A program made the translations under genes and the position numbers. A stretch of 64,000 nucleotides of DNA from Trametes villosa (lineage: Eukaryota > Basidiomycota > Agaricomycetes > Polyporales > Polyporaceae), in NCBI GenBank assembly GCA_002964805.2, contig PUDQ02000001.1:2938001-3002000 (forward strand). Direction: 5' to 3'. Positions within the stretch are counted from its first letter, which is position 1, and each line of letters opens with the position of its first letter. Under the pieces are notes generated by a model that saw only the letters and a list, made by a program, of their open reading frames with translations, was not told the DNA's origin and ran no database searches. Shown in pieces: positions 24,540-36,820 of this stretch.

Positions 24540-26500
24540 ATGGCCGCTGCCTTCTCCTTCGCCCTGCCCTCCGTGGTGCCCCAAGACCTGCAGCTCATAC
24601 AGGACATCATTGGAGAACTACCCACGCAACCACCAGCGAAGCCCGCTCAAGATCCCGCCTATTCTGACCACGAACATGGGACGGACAGCGACACGGACAG
24701 TGAACAGGAGGTCGAGGCAGACATCCTAGGGGAAGTCGAGGACGACGATGACGGGATGGTAGTGACCAAAGAGTGAGTTTACTTCGTCTAGCGCGGTATA
24801 GCGGCGGTTTCTGAGACGTTGCAGTGCGCCACCGTCCGAGTCTACAAGCGACTCCGATTCGTCAAGTGATTCCGACTCGGAATCTGAGAAGGAGGACGCA
24901 CCTGCGGCGCGGAAGGCTGCGCCAAAGCGGGTGGAGGCAGATGCCGATGATGAAGACGACGCAGGCCCCTCCGACGCGCAGCTTCGCACGAAAAACGAGG
25001 TCGCGGAGGTCGATATCATGGTCCCCGAGATCTCAGAGGTCGGCCCGCACGACGAGCTGGAGAAGGTCGGCGAGGTCCTGAGCATAGTCGACAGGGTGGT
25101 CATCGTCAAAGGCCAACCCTCCGCGATAGCCAACCGAGGCTCGGAAAAGGCACTTGACTCTGAGACACTCCTGGTCTTCGAGGACCGGAAGGTACTGGGC
25201 TACGTGCGTGTACTCGTTTGTTTCTCCTATCGTTACACCAACTCACCGTGTTGTAGATCTTCGAGACTTTTGGTCCTACAAGCGAGCCGCTTTACCAGAT
25301 CCGGTTCAACCAAAAGTCCCCCCTGGACGCAGAGAAGGTCCAGGTCGGCCGCCCGGTGTACCACGTTCCGGATAGGAGCAACTACGTTTTCGTCAGACAG
25401 CTTCGACAGTTCAAGGGCAGCGACGCCAGTAACGTCCATGACGAGGAACCGGGAGACGACGAAATCGAGTTCTCGGACGATGAGCAGGAGGCTGCCCACA
25501 AGCGAGCGGCGGCGCAACGGTCAGTCATTCCCTCCTATCGGCTGCTTCGTTTACAAACACTCTTCCCAGGCGCGAGCAATCACGCGGCCGCTCAGTTACA
25601 TCTTCACGGCATGCGACCCCAGTGCCGTCAAGAATGCGCGACCAAGACATGGCGGACGATCCCTATGGCGGGGGCTCCTACGAGCAAAACCTGTCCTACA
25701 ACGACATGGATTTCGGTGCTGGCCCCTCCCGGCCTGCACCTATACCTTACGACGACCCCTATGCGGACTCTTACGGAGCCGCACCACAACCCGGGCCGCA
25801 GGCGCAAGACGCTCCTCCGCCCCCGTCCCCCAGTTCGCCTCAAGACGTGAGTCGTCCAGAGCGAGGGCGGGGCCGCGGACGTGGCGGACCCGCTCGCGGT
25901 GGCGTACAGCGACGAGACGACCAAGGCCGGGGCCGCGGGCGTGGACGACGCGGCAACGACCGCGGACGTGGTGGCCGCGGTCGCGGAGCACCCCCATCAG
26001 ACGGGTGGTCCGGGAGGCAAGGTCCACCCTCGGGCGAGTACGATCCCCGCGGACCCCGACCACTATCTCCGACATCCCTCGCGATTGCACGGGCGACAGG
26101 ACAGTATTCCGAGGGCACCCCAGCGGAACCGTCGCCAGACATGTACAACCCGATGCAGCACGCGGGTGGTGTCGGCGGCGGCGGATGGGGTTTCCAGCAG
26201 CCCCCGATGCAAGGGTACGATTTCTCGTTTGGGTACCAGTATCCGCAGGTGCAGCCGCACATCAACCCGCGCTTTGCGGGGAACTTTGGTATGGGGGGTA
26301 TGGGCATGGGCATGGGTATGAACATGGGCTTCCCGTATGGCGGGCAGCAGGCCCCGTATAGCCACGACGCTTCGGGGTACAGCGTGGGTGGACATGCAGC
26401 ACCTGGGGGCGGTTGGGGTGGTGGCGGCCAGTGGGGCGCACCCCCCCAGGGCGGTCAGGGCCAGGGGCAGGGCCAGGACGATGGGAGCAAAAACGCCTGA
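24540..26500 (+). CDS. NAF1: H/ACA RNP assembly factor Naf1
   Basis: Nuclear shuttling factor that holds the place of Gar1 during assembly of H/ACA snoRNPs. Four exons: 24540-24772, 24825 to about 25202, about 25257-25518, and about 25571-26500. An acidic N-terminus is followed by the conserved Gar1/Naf1 beta-barrel core: EISEVGPHDELEKVGEVLSI, VVIVKG, DSETLLVFEDRKVLGY, IFETFGPTSEPLY and GRPVYHVPDRSNYVF, then the SDASNVHDEE stretch. The C-terminus has RGG/RGRG repeats (about 25855-26000), a Gly/Met run (about 26285-26330) and a Gln/Gly tail ending SKNA. Domain order and length fit fungal Naf1. The ATG at 24540 is chosen because the reading frame and the acidic segment begin there. Confidence 0.93.
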
Positions 26501-26873
26501 GGGCGCACATTCTTACTTGTATATTGTTTTGCTTTGCAGATCGTCTACCGCACTATGTATCGATATAGTATTCATCTCTCTTGGCATCTAAAGCATTTTC
26601 TCCCTCTCCTAGGGAGGTATCGCGGAGCCCTATGTCTGTGAAGGAGGAGTATCGACGTATGTCAGGGCGCTAAGCGTAAGAACATCGCGGGCGTTGAGTC
26701 GATGAAGCCAATAGCCCCAACTGGGCCCGATTTGGCATGAACGCTTCGCGACCAGTGACGGTTCCAGCGCTAAGACAATGAAAACAACCGGGGAATGTCC
26801 TCGGGCGCCGCTGCCCCGCCCCCGTCCCCACCGCCTCTCCTCCTCCCCGCCCACCCACCTCTCCCCCGCCACC
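26501..26873. other. intergenic: NAF1 3' end and promoter of the next gene
   Basis: AT-richer sequence just after the NAF1 stop (26510-26590) is consistent with a 3' UTR. A pyrimidine-rich stretch (26800-26870) precedes the next ATG. No gene seen. Confidence 0.5.
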
Positions 26874-28948
26874 ATGGTCAGTGCTCGCGGCGCCGCCGCC
26901 AGCGCCCGAGGGTCGCGCGCGGCCAGCACCCAGCAGCCCACAGCCTCCTCGTCATCCCCCGCGCCCCCGCCGGCCACGCCGCGCCAGCCACAGCAGCAGC
27001 CCCCGGCGCAGGCCTCGGGCTCGAGGGAGGGCATGAAGACCCGCCAGAAGCGCGTGCTGCCCACGCGCTCGCGCCGCGGCGGGCCTGGAGTGGGGAGCTG
27101 CGAGACGGATGCGATGATCCTCGACACCATGAAACGCAAAGGTGCGCCCCCTTTCTCTGCCTCGCACCCCGCGCCCGTGCTGACACCCCCGCGTGGTGCG
27201 CCCTCCTCGCAGCGGAGAGCGAGCCGCTCATCCCCTCGCAGACGCAGTTCGTGCTCACGACGGACGCGGCGCTGCTCCCGCCCGCGGGCGAGCCGTCTGA
27301 GTCTACCGCGGCCGCGGCGACGCTCAACACGCACGCGTACGGCCGCTACTTCGACCGCCCCGAGGTGCAGCGGGCGTACAAGGCGCAGCAGCTCATCCAG
27401 ACTCCCGAGTTCACGGAGTTGCCGCGGGATGCGCATGTGGGGGGCCGCTTTCGTCCGCGCGGCTCGGAAGACGTGCGTCCGCCATGCTATTCGTACTTGT
27501 TATACACACTCACGCTTGTCTGTCTCTCGCTACGTCTATGCCCAATACATATCTCCATATGCTACACACGCTCTCCTACTCCCCGTGCATGACTCTCGGC
27601 CTATCCACGCGCACAGGAGGCGGTCGACACCTCGGACGCGGCGTACGAGAAACGCCACCGCAAGTACGAGATGCTCGAGAAGCGGCAGCGGCTGCGCGAG
27701 AAGGAGAAGCTCAAGCACGAGCACTACAAGCTCAAGGAGCGCATCGACCAGCTGCGCGCGATGGACTCCTCCGCCTTCCTCATCCTCCCCGCCGCCGACT
27801 TCTCCGCCGCTGCCGACGCGCACGACTCCCCCGGCCCGTCTGGCGGCATGCACGAGGACGAGCCGCCACCGGACTTGTCCCATCTGCATGGGGCGGCGGC
27901 GTACCATGAGGGCGAGCGGAGGAGGAAGGAGATGTTGGAGACGGCGGTGCAGCTGGAGCAGCGGTACCGGACGCTGTTGCCGCCCGACAAGCCGTGGGTG
28001 AAGAAAGAAAAGCCCGAGAGCAAGGCGGAGTCCCCCGAGGTCGTCGAGGAGGCTGACCCGAGCGAGGTCCAAGGCTCAGACGGTCCAGAAGATGAGGACC
28101 AGGAAGAGGAGGAGGCAGTCGATGAGGAGGAGGAAGGAGGGGAGGATGAACCAGCAGCATCCGAAGACGACGGCGAGTCCGAGATCGACGAGGAGGAGCT
28201 CGAGCGGGAACGCTCGAAGAAGCTCAAACTGCGCATCAAGTTCCCGCCGCGGCTGCTCGCGAGCAAGCAGGCCGCCGCGCAGGAGCCGAAGCCGCCGCCC
28301 TCGCGCGGCGGCGGGAAGCAGATCACGCTCTCGCCGTTCTTCAAGGCGTACCCCTCCGGCGGGAAGGGCGGCGGGAAGGGGCTCGCTGGTTCCCCACTCC
28401 GCTCCGCGTCGTACACAGCGAGCGAGACGACGTCGAAGCGCGGGCGATACTCGGTGGACACCGCGGACAGCCTGCACCAGGCGCCGTCGGCGAAGCGGCA
28501 GCGCGTGCAGCCCTCCGCGTCGGCGAAGGCCAAAGCGAAGGGGCCCAAGGCGCACAACGGCGCCGACAACAGCGAGTCCGTCTCGTCCGCCGGTAGGCTG
28601 TACTCTCGCCATGCTGCTGTCGTGGCGCCTCACGCCTCCTACGCAGGGCTCGCCGGGAAGAAAGAGCCGGCGGTGTGCGTGCTCATGGTCGCGGCGATAC
28701 GCCAGTCGAGCGCCCCCACCGCGCGCAAGACCCAGCGGCACGTCACGGCGTTCGGGGCGCGCGTCCCCCCAGACCTCGAGGAGGTGCGCGACTTCGAGAT
28801 CCCCGACTGGGTGCTCGCGCCGCCGAGCGCGAGCGATGACGGCGACCGCCAGGGCTCCTACGAGCCCTCGCACACCTACACTCACGGGGGCCGCTCCGAC
28901 GACGGCTACTCGGTATCGGTAGGGGGAGGGACGGACTACGGGACATAG
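26874..28948 (+). CDS. PEHE-like chromatin-associated protein
   Basis: Start MVSARGAAASARG in a CACCATG context. The N-terminal part is Ser/Pro/Gln-rich and disordered, followed by RTLPT-like basic residues (KTRQKRVLPTRSRRG), an exon with NTHAYGRYFDRPEVQ (about 27325-27365) and the most conserved block at about 27630-27775: YEKRHRKYEMLEKRQRLREK then LKHEHYKLKERIDQLRAMD. That charged helical motif resembles the PEHE/MSL1-type region of histone acetyltransferase complexes. The second half is acidic (Glu/Asp runs near 28085-28205), with basic patches and a disordered tail ending GGGTDYGT. Nuclear role is inferred from this resemblance. At least three exons with introns near 27140-27212 and 27475-27617. 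Confidence 0.62.
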
Positions 28949-29079
28949 TCCCCTCTCGCTTGTATGTCTGGCCGTGCACGTCTCGGGCGTCGGTCATTGG
29001 GTTTTCGGTGTGTCACTTATTAGTTAGGCCTCTCGGCGAAACATATGTATAGCGTATATATCCCTGTAATCCCCGGACT

Positions 29080-30049
29080 CTACGAGGCCTGCGCCGGAGC
29101 CTCCTTCGCCACAGCGGTCGTCCCAGGGAACTTCCCGACGATCGCGAGCGCGCTCTGGCGAGCCTGCGGCTTGACGTCCCGCCGTTTCGACAACACGAAG
29201 CTTCCCAACTCCAGCGGGCTGAGCTCTCGCACGTCGGTGGTCGACAGAGGTTTGGGGACATAGCGCGAGTAGTCGCCCGCGCTGCGCTCGAGAAGGCTCT
29301 GGACGCGGTCCTCGGAGGGGGTAAGCTGTTTCGCGTCCGTAGCAGGCTTGACGGCGTGGTGGGCGCGAGCAGGGGTGCCGAAGATGTCGTCCAGGTTTCC
29401 GAGCTCTATTTTGCGGGATGCGGGGATGTTGAGGGGCTCCTCGTCCTGCCCATCCGGGTTCCTGGAGCGGGGCTGGCGGGGTCCCCTCCGGTCGCGCTGC
29501 TGCTGTTGCTGTTGCTGCGGCTGGCCAGCGTCCTGGCCTTGGGTGGCGGCCTGCTTCTGGTCCTGCTGTCTGGGAGGACGGGGGCCGTTGCGCTGTCCAT
29601 TACGCTGGCCGTTGTTATTGTTGTTGTTCTGCTTGCGCCCGGCAGCATTGGTGCGGTTCAGGAAGCCGTCGCCGTTGAGCTCCCGGTTGGGGTTCTGGCG
29701 GGGCCGCTGCTGGCCGTCGGGATCCCTCCTCCAGTTCCCGACTCCGCTCTGCCGCCTGTCCCCGTTCCCGCTGCGCCTCTGACCATCCTGCTGAGACTTG
29801 CTCGCTGCAAGACATAGCTATGTGAGACTCTGTCACTGAATTGGGGGTAAGGGGCGTACAGATGCTAATGTTCCCTAGGCTGTCTGCGATGGGGATGGCT
29901 CGTTTCTTCGGCGCGGCCTCGGTGTCAGGAGCTGGCTGAGCGGCGGCCTCGGACGAGTTGAAGCGGGCTTGCGAGGCCAGTCGCTGAACCGAGGGCGTCG
30001 TGCGCCTGGCCAGGCAGGCTGTCGACGAGGCGGAGAGACGGGCGAGCAT
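29080..30049 (-). CDS. mitochondrial-targeted protein of unknown function
   Basis: Two exons. Exon 1 (ATG at 30049) encodes a typical mitochondrial presequence (MLARLSASSTACLARRTT, rich in Arg/Ser and lacking acidic residues) and then KKRAIPIADSLGNIS. The intron is about 29813-29862. Exon 2 is hydrophilic, with Asn and Gln runs (the Gln run lies near 29495-29520), and becomes ordered towards the end: SRKIELGNLDDIFGTPAR, ERSAGDYSRYVPKPL, DVRELSPLELGSFVLSKRRD, ending AQAS. The ordered C-terminal third could be a mitoribosome-associated segment, but I cannot name it. About 300 residues. Divergent from PFA4, 181 bp apart. Confidence 0.7.
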
Positions 30050-30230
30050 GGCTGGGGAGGACGGCGTCCAGGCGGTCGTGGACGGGACAGAAATACGGAA
30101 GCGCCCAGTGCCGGAGACGCGGACGCGGTGCCTTGCCACCGGCTGAGGCGCGTCGGGCGCAGCTCCCTCTTACACATCCTCCTCCTCGTTCTCGCGCTCT
30201 CGTCTTGGTCTCCCCTGGGTCTTGGCTGGC
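30050..30230. promoter_or_regulatory. bidirectional promoter (mitochondrial protein / PFA4)
   Basis: 181 bp between divergent ATGs. CT-rich on the plus strand near 30175-30225. No TATA box was evident. Confidence 0.5.
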
Positions 30231-32261
30231 ATGGGTCGGCTTACTGGCCGCTTGTTTGTATTCTTCACGAGCTGTCTCATTGCTTTCATTGCCTACACGC
30301 CTCAAATATTCATAATCTGGCCGTGGTACGGCGGTGTACTCTCCATAGAGCTCCTCCAGCTCCTAGTGCCCTTCAAGTATGCGGAACTTTGCACTCGATG
30401 TACCAGCATTTGGGCTGACATGCCTGAAGTGTTCTCGTAGGCTCGCTATTTTGGAATTACTCGCTCTGTGTCAGGACAGACCCGGGAGGCGTGCCGCCGA
30501 ATTGGGTACGCTCGCGCTTCACTCGCATGTCTTTAGTTTGGCTTATAGCCGTATCAGCGGCCAGACGTGAACGACTCGGACGGATATGAGGTGAAGAAGC
30601 TGACGAGGGGACCGCGGTACTGCCGTACATGCGAAAGCTACAAGCCTCCTCGCGCGCACCATTGCAGGCAGTGTAAACGGTGTGTGCATACACGGGGCTT
30701 GCATCATCCTGATGTTAATTATGACCTCGCCTGCGCCAGATGTGTCTTGCGCATGGGTATGGTCTCCTCTTTTCCCGGTATTTCGCCGACCTAAACATGT
30801 TCCTCGACGCTAGACCACCATTGCCCCTGGGTCAACAACTGTGTCGGACATTACAACTACGGCCACTTCGTCCGTTTCCTGTTCTATGTCGACCTGGCAT
30901 GCTCGTATCACCTAGCTATGATCACACGACGCGTAATGAGCGATGTAACCTATTGGGTACGTTACTCAGCGGCTTGCAGTGTATACGCGACCAACGCTTT
31001 GCTTTCGCAGAATGATCCTAACGGGCGCGAGCTCATCTTCCTCATCCTCAACTTTGCTACCTGTATCCCGGTCCTCCTTGCCGTGGGCATCTTCAGGTGG
31101 GGGTTCAAACGGACAGCGCTCTCGAGTACACGCTGATGCGCGTGCGGTTCTCGTAGCCTATACCATTTCTACTCGCTACTCGGGAACAGTACCACTATAG
31201 AGGGATGGGAGAAGGACAAAGTCGCCACCCTAGTCCGCCGCGGCCGCATACGCGAAGTAAGCACCTTTGCCAGCGGCTCGGATGCATTCCACTGACCGTT
31301 ATGCACAGATCAAATTCCCTTACGTCGGTGCTTTCCCTCGCTTATCTCTCTATGCGTCCTCATTTCTCCTACAGAACCTCGGAGTGAGGCGCAACATCAA
31401 TGCGGTCCTCGGACCCAGTCCCCTACTCTGGTGCTGCCCAACGTCTCCAGAGGGGAATGGCCTCAAGTATCCTCTCGCTGACGGAGACGGTGAGTGGGTG
31501 GAGCTCGCGCGGAGGGACATGTTTATTCCACACGGGGGAGACGCCCACGACATGGCCCGGGGCGGGTACATGTACGAGCCCTGAGGCTGCTGTGACCCAG
31601 GCACTTGCAGGTGTGCACCCCCGCGTCCACTTCATGAAGTAAGCGCTCAATGGGCATTCTTTCAGTAGTGTCTTTCAACCGGCTCCCCGTTGTTGGCCTC
31701 TCATTTTTGTCGTGCCCGCGTCTCATTCGAACTACTCGCTGACGCACTTGTCCCTTAGATTCCGCCGGGGAGGAATGGCCACCTAGAGACCCAGAGGCCT
31801 ATGTCTACCCCGAAGCCGACCCAAACCACAAGTTCGAACTCCCTGCCTCGCCCTGGACGTATGAGAACGGCTCGCTCAACCCCGAGCTCCGACCATCCAC
31901 CACGCGCCGGCGCCGCCCCACACCCACGCACGCCGCTGTCCCACCCTACCACCCCGACTACGACGGTGACGCGGGCGCATACCCGCCGTCCGAGTCCGAA
32001 GAGGACGACGACGAGTACGCGGAGGACGCGGCGGGCCGCCCGCGCGAGTTCGTGCGGCGCGGCTCCGAGGGGTACGAGGTGCGCGGGATCGACCGCGAGG
32101 GGCTGTTGCGGCGGTATATCGAGGACCGCACGGCCGAGCCGGGGCGATACCACCTATATGTGCCTGACCCGCCCAGCGAGCCTGACAGCGGGCCCGAGGC
32201 TGAGGACGAGAAGATACCGCTCAGCGAGAAGCTCGAGATGTGGCGGACGGAGGTTGCGTAG
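30231..32261 (+). CDS. PFA4: DHHC palmitoyltransferase, Pfa4 type
   Basis: Membrane enzyme that S-acylates cysteines; yeast Pfa4 acts in the ER on chitin synthase Chs3. The N-terminus [19 protein letters not shown] contains TM1 and is followed by [13 protein letters not shown] and TM2. The next exon reads [20 protein letters not shown]. The cysteine-rich domain follows across three exons: [26 protein letters not shown], and [20 protein letters not shown], which carries the catalytic DHHC cysteine. TM3 and TM4 are near 30900-31100 ([19 protein letters not shown]). The TTxE motif appears as [12 protein letters not shown] (about 31180-31215), then [12 protein letters not shown]. The C-terminal cytosolic tail is acidic and disordered, ending [11 protein letters not shown]. 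About ten small exons, all motifs intact. Confidence 0.92.
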
Positions 32262-32501
32262 CGCCCCGTGAGAGCGTCAAGTTCGTAGGGTTCGCTTGGG
32301 ACATGGACTGGCTAGTACTGTATATCTACACTATTGACTCTTGATGTTACGGGAGGAGGACAATGCGACAGCAGAACATCTATAGCTAATACAACAGTAT
32401 TGAAATCGTGTTAAGGCGTGTGCATGCCGAGTCCTATCAACATCTCGCCGCTGCCCCACGCCCTGGCCCGGCTCACCCCCCTCGTCCTCTCGCACACCCT
32501 C

Positions 32502-35500
32502 TCAGTCCGAGTCCTCCTCGACTGTGATGGCCTCCTCACGCGCCTGCAGCCACTTCTGGAACCGCGCCTCGCGCAGTTCGCGCGCGAATGCGACCGAGAC
32601 CGGCCACGGTACCGCGTTCCCGATGTGCCGGTGGAGCTGCAAAGCGTCGCGCGGTCAGCTACCCATGCATGCACGCAAAGACATGTCGCAAACCGTCTTG
32701 ATGTCCCCGTTTACGGCACGAAAGATAAACCAATCCGGGAAGCCCTGCGAGCGTGCGAGCTCGCGCACGGTGATGACACGCTTGTCCTGTGCCGGCCGTC
32801 GCTGTCAGCTATCGCGTCCCGTTCCGACGCAAGTTTGCTAGTGAACACGTACCGTGGGGTGGATCACGCGGCTCTGTTTCGCCGTCGGCGAGACGTTCGT
32901 CACGGTGGTATGGAACCACTTGTCTCCGTCGAGACGGCCGTACATGCCAGGCCGGAAACCGTCGCGCGCCATCGCAGACGTCGGGTGTGTGCTCTGCCAT
33001 TCCCACAGGCGGGGGTTCAGTTCTAGGGGCGTTCGTCAGTCAAGTGATCATCGCGCGGCGGTGGCCGTATGGGTACTTACCACGGTAGTCTGCGCCCGCG
33101 CGCAGCGGGATGTTGACGACGCTGTAAAAGCGTGAAGTGAGCGGCCCTGCCTTAGGGTATGGGCGGACATACTGACCGCTCCACGGTGGCAATCGGGAAA
33201 AGCCGCGTGATCTGTTGGAGGTCGCTGGTTGGCCTGCTCCGGCACTTGGCCTGGAAGGAGTTGAGTGGCTTCGGGGAGCGATACGCGAGCGAATCTGAGG
33301 GGCACGGCCCAGTGAAACCACAGGACTGGCCCGGGCGTTGCACGTTGCATTCGAAAGACGGTACCCCTTCCCGCGCCCTTGAGGTATGCGACGAGCCCAT
33401 GATCTTCTGCGGGTCCTTCCTGTGGCACGCGTGATGTCAACAGATGCGGGGAAGTAGTGAGGGTTGGCTCACCAGTCAAATCTGGGCAAGTCCGCGATGG
33501 CCTCCGTGATGGATACATCCTTGAGCGGGGCCGTCCCAGGGGTGGTCAAAATGGGGCGGATGGCCGGGAGGTCGGGAGAGAACTTGATCTCCAGCGCGTC
33601 CTGCTGGGGGAAGTCGTGTGTGGGCTGTGGGAGGTTGGGGAGGGGGTGGCCCTGCAGGGCGGCGATCATGAAGAAGCGGACGCGCCCCTGGGGAGTCCCA
33701 TAATGCCCCGCCTGCAGGAGGCCGAAGCGCACTTGGTACCTAGACGACACCGTCGAGTGAGTCTAAGAAGACGGGCGTCGCCAACGCTTACCCCATAGCC
33801 AACAGCGCACGGGTGAGGAACTTGAGGCCACCCATCCGGATGCCGCCTTCCACACGGTACTTGCTCGCTTGCCGCGCATGGAGCGTTGAACTAAGGAACC
33901 CCCGCACGTTTTCGAAGAAGCAATACTTAGGGCGCAAGAAGTCGACCCATGATAGGAGGTTGAGAATCAGGTTCGTTTTGCGGTCACTGGCTTTCTTGTA
34001 CATGTTCAGCTGAGAATGGGGTTGGCTACGGGAGGGGGTCAGTAGGGCTAGACGTGTACGCGATCAAGCTCACCAAGGAAAACCAGCGATAATGCAGTCA
34101 ATATCACTAGGGCCAGGCGGCTTGTCCAATGGCGACCCATCGTGGAGGTTGTGGATCATGTCGGCACTACTCAAATTACCGGCATGGTGTTTCACAGCAT
34201 ATTGGAACACCATATTTGAGCACTGGTTATAGACCGTGGTGGACGGCGAGTTTTCCCTGCAATACCCGAGCGAACAGTCAGCTCAATCGTGAACTACGAT
34301 TCGCGATGCTCACTTCAGCGTCAACGCCGCGCTAGGAGTGATCTCCACAGCATGAGTGAGCTTCAGACCGCCTAGCTCCTCCATACCAAGTCCAAACGCC
34401 CCAACCCCGCCGAAAGGATCGAAGGCGCGCAGAGGTGCCGGCCCTCTATCGTTGAAGTCAGCCAAACGCCTAAACCTCGGGATCTGTTGGTCAATGCAAA
34501 TTTGGCAAACCGGGACATCACCCCGCTTCAGTTTTCTCCGCTTATCCCACGAACCCCCTAGCGTGGGCAGCTCGTACGTGACATAGAAGTGGAACGGGGA
34601 GATATCAAGCCAAGCTTGTAGGCCGGGGGTGTCGAGGCGCTGGATGACCAGACATGGTCTGAGGAGTGCCTTCGCGTCCAGCTCGACCGTCTGAGTCTGC
34701 GCAGCTGTGAACAGCTCTCGCTGACAGCCTGACGTCAACAGAACATGCGGTCTTCAATGCGAATCAACTCACCTCGTGAACCATTCGGCGCGACGTAGAC
34801 CCTAGGATGTCTGAGATACGGCCGAGAGGGGAAAGGCGGACGGTAGCAGAGCCGGGTGCGCGAGTGCCCTTGGGGACGCTGATGCGGGTGATCCTGCCTA
34901 TACCCCCTGGGCCGCCAGCCGCAGAAGCATAGAGGGCATATTCGCCCGGGTGGTAGGTGTGCCCGCCATAGTACAAGATGCCGTTCGTGACGACACAAGC
35001 GGCCTCCTCGGCCTGCTGTTGTTGGACAAGACAGGTCGCACAGTTGTCGGGCGGCTGGATCGCTTGCAGAGGAGCTCTGTGGCGCTCACTTATGTCCTGG
35101 AAGGACGCATCTGTCTCGTGGTAAGTGAAGCTACATATGTTGCCAGATTCAGAACTATCCAGGGGCCGAGGGCACGGTCGCGGCCTACTCACCGACAGAA
35201 GTACTCCAGAGGACCGAACTCTCTGTCTTTTGGCGGAGTGCGGTGGACAAAGGCCTTGCCAACGACGATGCGGGCGTCGATATCGTTGCAGGTCGGCCAG
35301 AGGAAGAGCTCGTGGGGGTCCGAGATCTCTTCTAGGTACGTCTTGGAGGAATGTTCATACCATTGGACGTGCAGGGATTTCTTATGTTGGTCGACGTGCA
35401 CGATCTTTGCGAACCTGGGGACGGTCACGATAAGATGACAACTGGTAATGGTCAACGGGCAACTTACCAGAAGTAGTCTGCTATGAGAGCAGTTTCTGGA

Positions 35501-36820
35501 ATTTCGTCCAAGTTGTCGGGAAGCTCCCGCGGAGGGCGCGCCCGATACGAGTTCGCTTGTACAATGACGCAGTCACCTATCTAGAGCAAGACGATATGTC
35601 AGCGCAGGGAATGATACGGACGGGAACGAGAGTTAGAAACCTCATAGGTGGTGCCATCTACCACCACAGCACTCCAGTACTGGTCATGGAGCCTCCGGTC
35701 AGCCGGGAAGCCGAGCGTCGTGTTCTCGTCCGCACACCGGTTGGCGAGTTCCGCCAGGGCCAGCCGCATCGCCGTCTGCCGACGCTTCAATGTGGCCTTG
35801 CTAGGGTTCTTCGGACGCGCGTCGACGACCTTCAGGTGCTCATGAAAGAGCCCAAGTGCGAGAGTGTCGATGAGGCCCGAGACGTGCGTGGGGTTCTGCT
35901 TCTCGGGCTGCAGGACGAGGAGGTCCAGGTTGCCAGTGAGGCTTGTGAGGTCCACACGGCGTGGCGGTGGGCGAACTTGGGAGCGCGGTGTGCTTGGGGG
36001 GAGGTACGGCGTCGGTTGGCGACGTACGAGCTCCACGACGAACGGGGCGTCGAGGACGCGCTGCCTGACGTCTGGTTCATAGCCTTCCACGATCGAATGG
36101 ACGAGAGACATCTAAGAAATGCCGTTAGGACGAACAGCTGGAGTACGCCTCGCAAACTCACAGCATCCTGTGCATCCTCTCGGAAGATGTATTCGCCGAG
36201 CATGGCATCCCACTCGCCGTAATTTGCCTCCGCGAACTCGTCCGCGGTCAGCTCAGGCGACTGCACCGCGGCAGAGATCAGGATCTGCGCGACGCGATGC
36301 GACCGGTAGAAATTCCGCCATGTCTGTCGATAGTTGTGGGCCGGCGCGCGCAGCTCGAACCAGCTGTACTGCGTTTCGATGTAGACCGGGCTTGCGAAAG
36401 GGTGAGCATGAGTAGAACAGCGGCGGCGGATCACTTACTCGTCGACCTTCGTGTACTCGAGCATCCACCGAAATATTGTGCTCGTCCGCAGGCGCTGCAC
36501 CTGACGAGCATGGTCTTCCCCATCCTCGTCGTCGAGCCCATCTTCCTGCCCCTCGTCCTCCTCGTTCAGGAAGATGGGCGTGACCTGACCTGCCGCCTCG
36601 AAGTGACGTCCAGGGGCCGTAGCATCGTCCATGACACCGAGCGGGATGAGCTCGAAGGACCGCGTGGGGTCGAAGACCGCGAAGTCGGATAGAGCGCGGA
36701 TGGGTTTCTGCGCGCTCGCGTCCGGGTCTTCCGCTGGGTCCTCGCCGAACACGAGAGTGTTCGCGTCCTCCCTGACGTCCCCGGGCGTCGGGACGTATGC
36801 GCGCTCTACACGCGGACACA
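32502..36820 (-). CDS. DNMT1-type DNA (cytosine-5) methyltransferase
   Basis: Nuclear maintenance-type 5-methylcytosine transferase using S-adenosylmethionine. Order: RFD/RFTS-like region ([30 protein letters not shown], about 36430-36700); a linker (about 35600-36400); BAH1 ([18 protein letters not shown], about 35350-35420); BAH2 ([18 protein letters not shown], about 34920-34990); catalytic domain with [19 protein letters not shown] (motif I), GFPCQPHSQLN (motif IV, the Cys codon split by an intron at about 34022-34075), [10 protein letters not shown] (motif VI), [15 protein letters not shown] (motif VIII), target recognition region, [16 protein letters not shown] and [12 protein letters not shown] (motif X). 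The C-terminus is ITVEEDSD. All catalytic motifs look intact. The 5' exon(s) before 36820 are unresolved; an ATG at 36951 could start them. Confidence 0.93.

Noticed and set aside
25840..26395. Minus-strand frames opposite the NAF1 RGG region
   Set aside because: Antisense shadow of RGG and Gly-rich codons.
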